From an uncultured cyanobacterium (GTDB lineage: Bacteria > Cyanobacteriota > Cyanobacteriia > Cyanobacteriales > Chroococcidiopsidaceae), in contig CAMIFA010000002.1 in the NCBI GenBank assembly GCA_946221495.1, positions 1 through 64,000 of the forward strand: a stretch of DNA of 64,000 nucleotides, written 5' to 3'. Of the stretch, positions 1 to 8,299 are shown piece after piece. The notes under the pieces were generated by a model. The model was not told where the DNA came from and ran no database searches. It saw only the letters and a program-made list of their open reading frames with translations. Position numbers and translations under genes: made by a program. Position 1 is the stretch's first letter. Each line of letters begins with the position of its first letter.

Positions 1-1326
1 CGACTCGGACAATTAATTCAAACCGAAGCCCGCCAACCTGGTTTTTATGCTTTACGCTCAGCATTGATTTTAGCAGCAGCCGACGAACCAGAAGGTTTGA
101 CGCTGTTGAATGTGATTCGTAAGTTTCCTACTCGTAGCATTCGGATTAATTTAGCGCGTAGTCTCCAAATTGTTGAAGAGTTAGAAAGCTTAGTTGAGCA
201 AACAAATAGGGCGATCGCAGTTGTGCAGAAGCAGTCAGCCGCCGAAAAAACTGCCCAACCTTCAGTTGATTCTAAATTGCTAGACTTACGACGACGGGGT
301 AAATTTACCTGGAATAAAGAAACACTAGCCCTAGATGACAAAAGACGCGATCGCCGTTTGATTGCTGATGTATATCTTCCCAGAACAATAACGCCAGCAC
401 CAGTAATTGTCATATCCCACGGCTTAGGCTCAGATCGTACTAGCTTTGAGTATTTGGCACAGCAGTTGGCTAGCTATGGGTTTGCTGTTGCTGTTCCGGA
501 ACATCCTGGTAGTAGCGCTGAACAAGTGCGATCGCTCCTAGCTGGTAAAGCCTCTACAGTGGCAGAACCAAATGAATTTATCAACCGTCCCCTAGACGTG
601 CAGTATTTACTAAACGAGCTAGAGCGTCTTGATGCCTCTGATCCCAAGTTCCAACTTAACTTGCAACAAGTCGGGGTAATTGGTCAATCTTTCGGAGGTT
701 ACACAGCGTTAGCCTTGGCTGGTGCGCCACTTAACTTTAATCAACTCCAAAAAGACTGCGGCGAAAATCTCGACAAATCTTGGAATGTGTCGCTGTTGCT
801 TCAGTGTCGGGTGTTGGAGTTACCACGTACTCAGTATAATTTGCGTGACCCTAGAGTTAAAGCAGCGATCGCTATTAACCCGATAACTAGCAGTATCTTT
901 GGTCAAGCTAGCCTTAGCAAAATTAAAGTGCCAGTAATGATTGTTAGTTCTAGCAATGATACAGTTGCACCAGCATTACCAGAACAAATCTTACCCTTCA
1001 CTTGGCTAACGACTTCAGAAAAGTATCTTGCCATGATTGCGGGTGGAACTCACTTTTCGACAATTGCGCCATCCGATCCCAGCAAAGATCCTTTTGTCTT
1101 ACCGCCTCAAGTTATTGGTCCAAATAGTGCGATCGCGCGTCGTTATCTGAATGCTTTAGGTGTGGCGTTCTTCCAAACTTACATTGCCAATGCGCCACAA
1201 TACCGCCCCTATTTGAGTGCAACCTACGCTCAAGTTATTAGTCAAGCTCCTCTAAACCTTAGTCTTGTGCAATCCTTACCAGCAAATCAGCTAACTCAAT
1301 TTACCGAGCAAGTAAGTAAGAAGTAG
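1..1326 (+). CDS. alpha/beta hydrolase with DUF1400-type N-terminus, 5' truncated by window edge
   Basis: The reading frame is open from base 1, so the gene begins outside the window. The visible N-terminal part (RKFPTRSIRINLARSLQIVEELE) up to about residue 70 looks like the DUF1400 region that precedes a lipase/dienelactone hydrolase-like domain in cyanobacterial proteins. The hydrolase core shows the oxyanion segment VIVISHGLGSDR, the nucleophile elbow GQSFGGYTAL, an acid candidate in SSSNDTVAPA and a histidine in AGGTHFSTIAP, so the triad looks complete. Such proteins are usually exported, but the signal peptide would lie upstream of the window. The substrate is unknown; platelet-activating-factor acetylhydrolase-like labels are common for this family but are not shown by the sequence. 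Confidence 0.85.
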   Translation, partial: RLGQLIQTEARQPGFYALRSALILAAADEPEGLTLLNVIRKFPTRSIRINLARSLQIVEELESLVEQTNRAIAVVQKQSAAEKTAQPSVDSKLLDLRRRGKFTWNKETLALDDKRRDRRLIADVYLPRTITPAPVIVISHGLGSDRTSFEYLAQQLASYGFAVAVPEHPGSSAEQVRSLLAGKASTVAEPNEFINRPLDVQYLLNELERLDASDPKFQLNLQQVGVIGQSFGGYTALALAGAPLNFNQLQKDCGENLDKSWNVSLLLQCRVLELPRTQYNLRDPRVKAAIAINPITSSIFGQASLSKIKVPVMIVSSSNDTVAPALPEQILPFTWLTTSEKYLAMIAGGTHFSTIAPSDPSKDPFVLPPQVIGPNSAIARRYLNALGVAFFQTYIANAPQYRPYLSATYAQVISQAPLNLSLVQSLPANQLTQFTEQVSKK

Positions 1327-1355
1327 GGATGCTTTATGTTAGCGTCACATTTAAA

Positions 1356-1381
1356 GCGATCGCACTTGAGAGAGCGATCGC
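1356..1381. terminator. paired HIP1 octamers able to form a hairpin
   Basis: Two perfect GCGATCGC octamers (1356-1363 and 1374-1381) are separated by 10 nt, 30 nt after the hydrolase stop codon. Because the octamer is its own reverse complement, the two copies can pair into an 8-bp GC-rich stem. No clean T-run follows, so a terminator role is only a possibility. Confidence 0.3.
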
Positions 1382-1446
1382 CTTATGTGTATATAGTTTA
1401 GCTAGCTGTCGATTCCTCAGCTAAAGGCAGGACTTACGTAAAAACT

Positions 1447-1561
1447 AGACTTCTTGCACGAATAGATATTTTCTGTTTTGTGAGCTGGGGGAGATAGAGA
1501 AATTAATTCTGACTGCTGGCTCCTTCTTAATGTCTCTTTTCCTGATTCATGCAAGAGGTCT
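1447..1561. repeat. nested MITE-like element with AGACYTCTTGCA inverted ends
   Basis: AGACTTCTTGCA at 1447-1458 is matched by TGCAAGAGGTCT at 1550-1561 (11 of 12 inverted), and both ends are bordered by TA. It sits between AAAAAC and CTCTCTCAAAC, which are adjacent in the empty relative at 30427-30518. It also carries a GAGCTGGGGGAGA block that is seen again near 46207. Confidence 0.65.
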
Positions 1562-1601
1562 ACTCTCTCAAACTCTTATTCCTTTGTGTACTTCGCGCAC
1601 T

Positions 1602-1664
1602 AAACGCTGTCGCTACACTACGTGAAGGCGGTAGCCTGCGGCAAGCCGCGAAGCGTCTACGTTT
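1602..1664. repeat. GC-rich palindromic repeat with AAACG/CGTTT ends, copy 1
   Basis: The 63-bp block starts AAACGCTGTCGCTACAC and ends AGCGTCTACGTTT, and contains the palindromic core GCCTGCGGCAAGCCGC. An 84-bp copy with a 21-bp internal insertion is at 51054-51137. It interrupts the outer element at 1429-1688. Confidence 0.7.
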
Positions 1665-1799
1665 TTGGGTTACTGGTGCGTAAGTCCTAAAAGGCATTTA
1701 GGTGATATCTGTGCCGACTAAAAGCGGTAATCCTCCGGCATGGTGCTGATTAAAAAAGACGTTATCTGCTTGTGTTATGCCCAATGTCCAGTTTTGTTT

Positions 1800-4061
1800 C
1801 TAAAACATCACGACATTGCTAGTATTGCTAGCAAGCAACTGATTAATTGGCTCTGATGTGCCACCATCAGTTACGAAAGCAGTGAAGTCAGCGCGACCAA
1901 ATATTACATAGCTTTTATTATCCCTAAAATTCCCACCGATAACTAGGTCATCAAAGCCATCATTGTTGACATCTCCCGCACCACTGACTATAGCACCTGG
2001 GAAATTAAAGTATGAGTTACCCTCATCAATGCCGTTGATGGCAAAGCCATTTTCACCATTGAGTTTACTTAGGTCAAAACTAGCATCAAATTCCTCAGTT
2101 CCAAACACAACGTAACTCGTACCAGCGTTATTTCTCCCATTGGGATCAGCACCAAAAGCCCCGATAATCAAATCATCTAAGCCATCACCGTTGACATCTC
2201 CAGCATTACTTACGGCACCTGAGAAGTCACCCGCTTTGAGACCGTTGATGACGAAGCCGTTTTCACCGTTGAGGTTAGCTAAGTCAAAACTAGCATCAAA
2301 TTCCTCAGTTCCAAACACAACGTAACTCGTACCAGCGTTATTTCTCCCATTGGGATCAGCACCAAAAGCCCCGATAATCAAATCATCTAAGCCATCACCG
2401 TTGACATCTCCAGCATTACTTACGGCACCTGAGAAGTCACCCGCTTTGAGACCGTTGATCGCAAAGCCATTTTCACCGTTGAGGTTAGCTAGGTCAAGAC
2501 TGGCATCAAATCCCTCGGCTTTCCCAAACACAACGTAACTAGCACCAGCATTATTTATCCCGTTGGGGTCAGCACGTCTAGAGCCGATAAATAGATCATC
2601 AAAGCCATCACCGTTGATATCTCCAGCACTGCTTACTGACCTACCTGAGTAGTCACCTCCTTTGATACCGATAATCGCAAAGCCATTGCTACCGTTAAGG
2701 GTAGAAACGTCAAGGTTAGGGTCAAATTCTTCTTGCTTGCCAAAAACTACGTAGCTTCTGCCAGTACGCTCATTATTGTAATTAAGGAAATTATTTGCAG
2801 GCGCTCCAACAATCAAGTCACTAAAGCCATCACCGTTGATATCTCCGGCACTGCTTACTGACCTGCCTAAGTATTCCAAAGTATCACCGTTGATTGCAAA
2901 GCCATTGCTACCGTCAAGGTTAGCCACGTTAATACTGGCGTTAAATCCTTCAGCTTTGCCAAAGACAACATAACTTGAACCAGCTCTAATTTGACCGTTA
3001 GGAGTAGCACCATCAGCCCCGATAATAATGTCATCAAAGCCATCACCATTGACATCGCCAGCGTCGCTGACAAAAGTGCCTGCGTAGTCCCGCTCGTTGA
3101 TGCCGATAATCGCAAAGCCGTTGCTACCGTCTAGTTTAGTAATATCAAAACTGGCACCAAAATCACTTTTGCCAAAAACTACGTAGCTTGCGCCAGTATT
3201 GTATTGACTGTTGGGAGCAGTAAAAGGAGCTCCAATAAGTAGATCCTCAAAGCCATCACCATTGACATCTCCCGCACTGCTAACTGAATAGCCGAAGCCA
3301 CCACCTACAAAGGCTGAGTCACCACCCGCGTTTTTGCCGTCAAGCACAAAGCCATTTCTGCCGTCGAGATCAGACAAGTTGAATTTACCTGCACTCGGCT
3401 TTGTAAACCTAAAATAATCGCCGTCCAAACTCAGATTTGTACTTCCCTGGACAATGCCAATTAATTCATCTGCCTCTCCTGTGGGCTTGTCAAGATATAC
3501 TGCTGTACCTGTTGGGTTACCATTCGGCGAACTACCCAAAACATAGTCGTTCTTGTTGCCGTTTAGCTGAATGACATCAACACTCTTATTGAAATCAGTA
3601 ATCAGGGCATAATCGTTTCGACCAGCCGTTGTTCTATTGCGGTCATCGTAGAAAACTTGAGTGTCATCCCCCAGCACGAATAAGTCTGCGCCTGCACCAC
3701 CAGTGAGAGTATCCTTCTCTCCGACTAAATTAGTAGTGCTACCAGTGAGGATATCGTTGCCATCACCACCATTTAACCTGTCGTTACCTCTGCCACCAAA
3801 AAGCTGATCTCTACCTGCACCACCACCTAAGCTGTCATTGCCATCGTTGCCTCTCAGGGTATCGTTTCCAACTCCCCCAAACAAAGTATCGCTGAAGTTG
3901 CCTGTTCCCCCAAACAGCCGATCATTGCCTGTTCCCCCAAACAGTTCGTCGTTGCCAACTAAACCGAGTAGAGTATCGTTGCCTGCCAAACCAAATATCG
4001 AATCTGAACTCGCAGTGCCTGTGAGTGTATCGTTGCCAGGAGTACCGTTAACAGTCGCCAT
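1800..4061 (-). CDS. RTX calcium-binding and FG-GAP (integrin alpha-like) repeat protein
   Basis: This 753-residue protein has nonapeptide GGxGNDxLxG repeats at about residues 5-130, a linker domain of the kind found after RTX blocks (ADLFVLGDD, LITDFNKSVDVIQLNG) to about 220, then seven FG-GAP units, each with a GDxNGDGxDDLxIG calcium-binding core. There is no Sec signal peptide. RTX proteins of this type usually leave the cell through type I secretion using a C-terminal signal, and the acidic-poor tail ending NVVMF would suit that. The start is well supported by AGGAGG six bases upstream of the ATG. Units five and six are a near-identical tandem copy (see the repeat at 2073-2459). A role in adhesion or the cell surface is inference. 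Confidence 0.9.
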   Translation of the reverse strand: MATVNGTPGNDTLTGTASSDSIFGLAGNDTLLGLVGNDELFGGTGNDRLFGGTGNFSDTLFGGVGNDTLRGNDGNDSLGGGAGRDQLFGGRGNDRLNGGDGNDILTGSTTNLVGEKDTLTGGAGADLFVLGDDTQVFYDDRNRTTAGRNDYALITDFNKSVDVIQLNGNKNDYVLGSSPNGNPTGTAVYLDKPTGEADELIGIVQGSTNLSLDGDYFRFTKPSAGKFNLSDLDGRNGFVLDGKNAGGDSAFVGGGFGYSVSSAGDVNGDGFEDLLIGAPFTAPNSQYNTGASYVVFGKSDFGASFDITKLDGSNGFAIIGINERDYAGTFVSDAGDVNGDGFDDIIIGADGATPNGQIRAGSSYVVFGKAEGFNASINVANLDGSNGFAINGDTLEYLGRSVSSAGDINGDGFSDLIVGAPANNFLNYNNERTGRSYVVFGKQEEFDPNLDVSTLNGSNGFAIIGIKGGDYSGRSVSSAGDINGDGFDDLFIGSRRADPNGINNAGASYVVFGKAEGFDASLDLANLNGENGFAINGLKAGDFSGAVSNAGDVNGDGLDDLIIGAFGADPNGRNNAGTSYVVFGTEEFDASFDLANLNGENGFVINGLKAGDFSGAVSNAGDVNGDGLDDLIIGAFGADPNGRNNAGTSYVVFGTEEFDASFDLSKLNGENGFAINGIDEGNSYFNFPGAIVSGAGDVNNDGFDDLVIGGNFRDNKSYVIFGRADFTAFVTDGGTSEPINQLLASNTSNVVMF
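2073..2459 (-). repeat. in-frame 210-bp tandem duplication of an FG-GAP unit
   Basis: Bases 2073-2249 and 2283-2459 are identical over 177 bp at an offset of 210 bp (70 codons). The other FG-GAP units of the gene are clearly diverged from each other, so this copy is recent or kept identical by gene conversion. Confidence 0.9.
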
Positions 4062-4603
4062 CCTTTTTCCTCCTTGGGCAGTAAACTTAAGAAATAGTTA
4101 CTGCAATCAGTAATTTTTAATTTCATTTGTTCGTTTTAGACACAATAAGTCTTCGCTAGGAATACCTGTGTATTTGTTGCTTAAACCCAACTATTTACTG
4201 TGTCTACGCTATTAGCTTATAGATAATTTCGGAAGTGAGATTTAAAGAGTTAATGAAGTAGCAGTGAAAATGAGGGCTTTTGTTTAAAGTTTTCGTGAAG
4301 AGCGGTTAGCAATAGCTAACAAAGTAATAAAATATACCAACTTTCTAAATCTATACGGGTAACTAGCCATAAAACTGTTGGAATGTTGGCTTGGTAACAC
4401 AGATATCAGGCATTTATTTAATATCCTAGACTCGCAAAATATTTACACTAAAGTGCGATCACTCTTTAAAACACCACTCAAAACATAATTTGAGTTGCAG
4501 ATGCGATCGCAGCCAAAGATTTAACTCATGAAAAAGCGATCGCCTTCTACCCAGTTTGAGTTGAAGCGATCGCCTTAAGTATTTTCAGTTTGTACTTGTC
4601 AAA
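4062..4603. other. intergenic region with HIP1 cluster
   Basis: About 540 bp between the divergent RTX gene start and the apcF 3' end. The part next to the RTX gene is AT-rich and would hold its promoter. The part next to apcF carries three perfect HIP1 octamers (4503, 4536 and 4566). No gene is seen. Confidence 0.6.
4531..4576 (-). terminator. HIP1-based hairpin with T-run downstream of apcF
   Basis: On the minus strand, octamers 4573-4566 and 4543-4536 can pair as an 8-bp core extended by flanking A/T pairs, followed directly by TTTTT (4535-4531). It begins about 30 nt after the apcF stop. It has the geometry of an intrinsic terminator built from HIP1 sites. Confidence 0.4.
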
Positions 4604-5113
4604 TTAGATATCTTCCTCACTTAACTCCCTAGTCATATAATCAAACGGCTCATCCACAAAGCTTGTATCATCAACTCCAGCTGCTGCGGCTTGTTCTTTA
4701 ACAATCTCCTTCATAATTTGGATGCCTTGAATTGTCGGACCAATTGGCACGCCTAAAGAATTGTAAGTTTCCCGCAAGCCTTGTAGTACCCGCTCATCTA
4801 GGACATCCATATTGCCAGCAACCATTGCATAGGTAGCGTAGCGCAAGTAATAGTCCATATCGCGTAAACAAGCAGCATAGCGCCGCGTTGTATAAGCGTT
4901 TCCGCCCGGACGAATTAATTCTGGTAATTCATCAAACAGCCTACGTCCAGCCCGCTTCACAATCTCCGCCGCATCAGAATTAATTGCTGCTGCTGCCTTG
5001 ATTCTTGCAGTTCCCGTTTCAAAATAAGACTTCATCTTATCCATGGCATTTTGGTCGAAATACCGACCTGCAACGTCATAAGTGCCAATTAAGCTTGTTA
5101 GTGCATCACGCAT
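4604..5113 (-). CDS. apcF: allophycocyanin beta-18 type phycobilisome core subunit ApcF
   Basis: The product is a 169-residue phycobiliprotein, the usual ApcF length. It begins MRDALTSLIGTYDVAGRYFD and has the bilin-cysteine segment YAACLRDMDYYLRYATY, LDERVLQGLRETYNSLGVPI and the ApcF-specific tail ending DYMTRELSEEDI. It binds phycocyanobilin and replaces one beta subunit in the core cylinders that contact the thylakoid membrane. The frame stays open for 36 further codons upstream (to 5221), but that extension is absent from the family, and the ATG at 5113 has a GGGAGAAG ribosome site, so the shorter start is chosen. It is divergent from glnA across 346 bp. Confidence 0.92.
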   Translation of the reverse strand: MRDALTSLIGTYDVAGRYFDQNAMDKMKSYFETGTARIKAAAAINSDAAEIVKRAGRRLFDELPELIRPGGNAYTTRRYAACLRDMDYYLRYATYAMVAGNMDVLDERVLQGLRETYNSLGVPIGPTIQGIQIMKEIVKEQAAAAGVDDTSFVDEPFDYMTRELSEEDI

Positions 5114-5332
5114 AAAATTCTTCTCCCAAGTTTTCCTATCTGTGGTTTGATATTTTTGGTCTGCTTTTTTGAACTCGGTATCAAGTTGTACCGCCTGAAG
5201 CCTGACTGAAGATATATTCACTATTTAAGGATTTTAAGCCAAATTTGACCCCTGTGGGATCAAGGAGTCTTACCCCGCCTTCGATAACTATTGTCAAAGA
5301 AAGGCTACCAGAAGCGCTTAAAAAGTGATTTT

Positions 5333-5374
5333 GTATAGTAAGCTACAAAATTGCCCCAAGTCTCTCTTTAGGAT
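5333..5374 (+). promoter_or_regulatory. NtcA-activated class II promoter of glnA
   Basis: A perfect NtcA box, GTA-N8-TAC, lies at 5333-5346 and is extended to TGTA/TACA. Exactly 22 nt after it stands TAGGAT (5369-5374), a TAN3T -10 element. That spacing is the canonical architecture of NtcA-activated promoters. The glnA start is 86 nt downstream. It predicts induction of glnA under nitrogen limitation (high 2-oxoglutarate). Confidence 0.88.
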
Positions 5375-5459
5375 GATTCAAAAGCGATCTAGCCCAGCTA
5401 ATAGCAAGCCTTGAATATTCCTTCTTCATTCGAGCCAATTGACCAACAAGGAGCCATCC

Positions 5460-6881
5460 ATGCCTGAAACCCCACAAGAAGTCTTGAAGATAATTGAAGA
5501 CCAAGACATTGAGCTAATTGATCTCAAATTCGTTGATATGCTGGGCATCTGGCAACACTGCACGTTCCATCGTAGCCTAATTGACGAAGATTCCTTTTCC
5601 TCTGGTGTAGCCTTTGATGGCTCTAGTATTCGGGGTTGGAAAGCCATTAATGCTTCAGACATGGCGATGGTGCCTGACCCAACAACTGCTTGGATCGACC
5701 CTTTTATGGAAGTACCGACTCTGAGCATGATCTGTAGCATTATAGAACCCCGCACCGGAGAACTTTATGACCGAGACCCCCGTTCCATTGCCCAAAAAGC
5801 AATTGATTACCTAATTGCCAGTGGGATTGGTGATACGGTCTTTTGTGGTCCAGAACCAGAGTTCTTTGTGTTTGATAATGCCCGCTTTGATCAAACGGGA
5901 CATCAGGGCTACTACTACATAGATTCTATAGAGGGTGGTTGGAATTCTGGTAAGGAAGAGGCTAGTGGCAACCTTGGTTATAAAATTGGCAACAAACAGG
6001 GTTACTTTCCAGTTGCACCAACAGATAGCCTGCAAAACATTCGTAGCGAAATGCTGCTAACAATGGGTAAATGTGGTGTACCGATTGAAAAGCACCACCA
6101 TGAGGTAGCAAGTGGAGGTCAGTGCGAATTAGGTCTGCGTTTTGCTCCTTTGGTGCATGCAGCCGACTACGTAATGACTTATAAATATGTCGTCAAGAAT
6201 GTTGCTAAACGCCACGGCAAGACTGCTACCTTCATGCCAAAGCCAATGTTTGGCGATAATGGTACTGGTATGCACACTCATATGTCTATCTGGAAAGACG
6301 GACAACCCCTATTTGCGGGTGATAAGTATGCTGATTTGAGCCAATTAGCATTGTATTTTATTGGCGGCTTACTCAAGCACGCACCTTCAATCTTGGCTTT
6401 TACCAACCCTACTATCAACTCCTACAAACGGTTAGTGCCTGGTTATGAAGCACCAGTAAACTTAGCTTACTCGGCGGGAAATCGCTCTGCTTCCATTCGC
6501 ATTCCTCTGTCTGGTGGCAATCCCAAGGCGAAGCGGCTAGAGTTCCGTTGTCCTGATCCCAGTTCCAACCCTTACTTAGCTTTTTCCGCAATGCTATGTG
6601 CAGGTTTAAACGGAATTAAAAACCAGACTGACCCTGGTGAACCCCTAGATGTAGACATCTATGAACTCAGCCCAGAGGAATTGAGTAAGGTTCCTTCAAC
6701 ACCTGGTTCTTTGGAAGGGGCGCTGGAGAATCTGGAAAAAGACCACGCTTTCTTAACGGAGAATGGTGTTTTTACAGAAGACTTCATTCAAAACTGGATT
6801 TCCTACAAACTAGACAAAGAGGTTAACCCGATGCGCCTGCGTCCCCACCCTTACGAGTTTGGTCTCTATTACGATTGTTAA
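5460..6881 (+). CDS. glnA: type I glutamine synthetase GlnA
   Basis: Glutamine synthetase joins ammonium to glutamate with ATP, the entry step of the GS-GOGAT cycle. The ATG at 5460 gives 473 residues, the usual GSI length, and has AAGGAG seven bases upstream. A TTG 21 bases earlier is not needed. Visible signatures are FDGSSIRGW, the metal-binding GPEPEFFVF, the NGTGMHTHMSIWKDG ATP/metal region, NRSASIRIP and the C-terminal LRPHPYEF. In cyanobacteria the enzyme is controlled by NtcA at transcription and by small inactivating factors (IFs) rather than adenylylation. No gif gene is seen nearby. The promoter at 5333-5374 and the terminator at 6931-6954 make it a monocistronic unit. Confidence 0.97.
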   Translation: MPETPQEVLKIIEDQDIELIDLKFVDMLGIWQHCTFHRSLIDEDSFSSGVAFDGSSIRGWKAINASDMAMVPDPTTAWIDPFMEVPTLSMICSIIEPRTGELYDRDPRSIAQKAIDYLIASGIGDTVFCGPEPEFFVFDNARFDQTGHQGYYYIDSIEGGWNSGKEEASGNLGYKIGNKQGYFPVAPTDSLQNIRSEMLLTMGKCGVPIEKHHHEVASGGQCELGLRFAPLVHAADYVMTYKYVVKNVAKRHGKTATFMPKPMFGDNGTGMHTHMSIWKDGQPLFAGDKYADLSQLALYFIGGLLKHAPSILAFTNPTINSYKRLVPGYEAPVNLAYSAGNRSASIRIPLSGGNPKAKRLEFRCPDPSSNPYLAFSAMLCAGLNGIKNQTDPGEPLDVDIYELSPEELSKVPSTPGSLEGALENLEKDHAFLTENGVFTEDFIQNWISYKLDKEVNPMRLRPHPYEFGLYYDC

Positions 6882-6930
6882 CTGAGTAGACATTAACCTG
6901 TTGTCTGTATAGTGGTTAAGATATTTCCTT

Positions 6931-6954
6931 GCCACCCTAGAGGGTGGCTTTTTT
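6931..6954 (+). terminator. intrinsic terminator of glnA
   Basis: GCCACCC (6931-6937) pairs with GGGTGGC (6942-6948) over a 4-nt loop and is followed by six T (6949-6954). It is 50 nt after the glnA stop. Confidence 0.9.
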
Positions 6955-7078
6955 GTGTTAATTAGCACATAAAACAACTGCCTTGCAGCCTTTTATTACT
7001 TACTACAGATATATGATTTCTTCGTTACAATTATTTACAGTAAATAAGAATCATTCAAAATAAACCACTATTATTCCG

Positions 7079-8137
7079 ATGTCTGACCCTATAACAAAAC
7101 TGACTTATCAGACTTTTCAGCAGGGCAAAAATTACTTTGGTCTAGCTCACAAAATCATTAGTACACAGTTGCTGAGTCTAGTTTCTCCGCCTGTAGAGCT
7201 TAAAAGAAGACCTATTCCGCCAGAACTTCTACTAAAAATTAATAATAGGCTGAATCAACTGATCGAGGCAGACTGGCAAGATGCTGAACGAGGTGTCTAT
7301 CCTCATAGCTTACTATTTGATAATCCTTGGTTCGATTTTTTCCGCTATTATCCCGCAATGTGGCTAGATATGCCGCAAATTTGGGGACGCGCTAATCAAA
7401 AGAAATATCAAGATTTTTCTGCTGAAGTCGCGACAGAGGGGTATCCGGAATACTATCTGCAAAACTTTCATCATCAAACAGACGGCTACCTAAGCGATTT
7501 TTCAGCTAATCTTTACGATCTGCAAGTTGAGATTTTATTTGGTGGTTCAGCCGATGCCATGCGGCGGCGAATTCTTGCTCCCTTAAAGCATGGACTTCAA
7601 GCTTTTGACTCTATTCCACAGAACCAAGTTCGCGTTTTAGATGTCGCTTGTGGAACTGGTCGGACTTTAAAATTAATTCGCGCTGCTTTACCTCAAGCAT
7701 CTTTATTTGGTACAGATTTATCGCCTGCATACCTACGTAAAGCAAATGAGCTGTTGTCTCAAATTCCTGGGGAATTACCGCAACTTTTACAAGCTAATGC
7801 CGAAGAGTTACCTTACCTAGATAATTACTTCCACGCTGTAACTTGCGTTTTCCTCTTTCATGAACTACCTGCGGCGGTGCGCCAACAAGTCATTGAGCAA
7901 GCTTTTAGAGTTACTAAGCCAGGGGGAGTATTTGTGATCTGTGACTCGATTCAGATTAGTGATTCTCCTGACATGATGCCTGTGATGGAAAGTTTTCACG
8001 AAACCTTCCATGAACCCTATTACAAGCATTACATCACTGATGATTTGGTAAAGCGTCTAGAAACAGCAGGCTTCCAGAATATTAGGACTGAGACTCATTT
8101 CATGAGTAAATATTTAACTGCTCATAAGCCAGCTTGA
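7079..8137 (+). CDS. class I SAM-dependent methyltransferase
   Basis: The 352-residue protein has an N-terminal region of about 170 residues rich in aromatic residues (FDNPWFDFFRYYPAMWLDMP), then a Rossmann methyltransferase core with motif I VLDVACGTGRTL, an acidic residue after strand 2 (FGTDLSPAYLRKA), motif post-I ANAEELPYLDNYFHAVTCVF and KPGGVFVICDS. The core resembles type 11/UbiE-like enzymes. The long N-terminal part is typical of a cyanobacterial-plastid subgroup, and a lipid or quinone substrate is possible but not shown. It is monocistronic, ended by the hairpin at 8177. Confidence 0.8.
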   Translation: MSDPITKLTYQTFQQGKNYFGLAHKIISTQLLSLVSPPVELKRRPIPPELLLKINNRLNQLIEADWQDAERGVYPHSLLFDNPWFDFFRYYPAMWLDMPQIWGRANQKKYQDFSAEVATEGYPEYYLQNFHHQTDGYLSDFSANLYDLQVEILFGGSADAMRRRILAPLKHGLQAFDSIPQNQVRVLDVACGTGRTLKLIRAALPQASLFGTDLSPAYLRKANELLSQIPGELPQLLQANAEELPYLDNYFHAVTCVFLFHELPAAVRQQVIEQAFRVTKPGGVFVICDSIQISDSPDMMPVMESFHETFHEPYYKHYITDDLVKRLETAGFQNIRTETHFMSKYLTAHKPA

Positions 8138-8176
8138 CGTAACAAAGGTGCTATAGCAACAGCGAATAGTAGTAGT

Positions 8177-8200
8177 AAGGTGGGCATTGCTCACCTTTTG
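8177..8200 (+). terminator. intrinsic terminator of the methyltransferase gene
   Basis: AAGGTGGGC (8177-8185) pairs with GCTCACCTT (8189-8197), nine pairs including one G-T, over a 3-nt loop and followed by TTGTTT. It lies 40 nt after the stop. Confidence 0.8.
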
Positions 8201-8299
8201 TTTATTTAAAATTAACCTGCTTAGTTAACCAGAATTGTACTTACAGGCGATAAAGTAGGGCTAGAGAAATACCTAAAGAGGCGTGAAAGAAAAATTCCT

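Larger units (their letters stand above)
1429..1688. repeat. MITE-like element with AGGACTTACGYA inverted ends, carrying two nested elements
   Basis: The outer ends are AGGACTTACGTA at 1429-1440 and TGCGTAAGTCCT at 1677-1688, an 11 of 12 inverted match. A shorter relative lies at 30427-30518 and shares the ends plus the internal stretch CTCTCTCAAACTCTTATT. Compared with that copy, this one is interrupted twice: by an element at 1447-1561 and by a GC-rich palindromic element at 1602-1664. There is no coding capacity, which fits a non-autonomous element mobilised in trans. Confidence 0.75.

Noticed and set aside
2140..2538. Two plus-strand open frames of about 60 codons that resemble each other
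   Set aside because: They are antisense shadows of the FG-GAP units; their likeness comes from the 210-bp tandem copy on the other strand.
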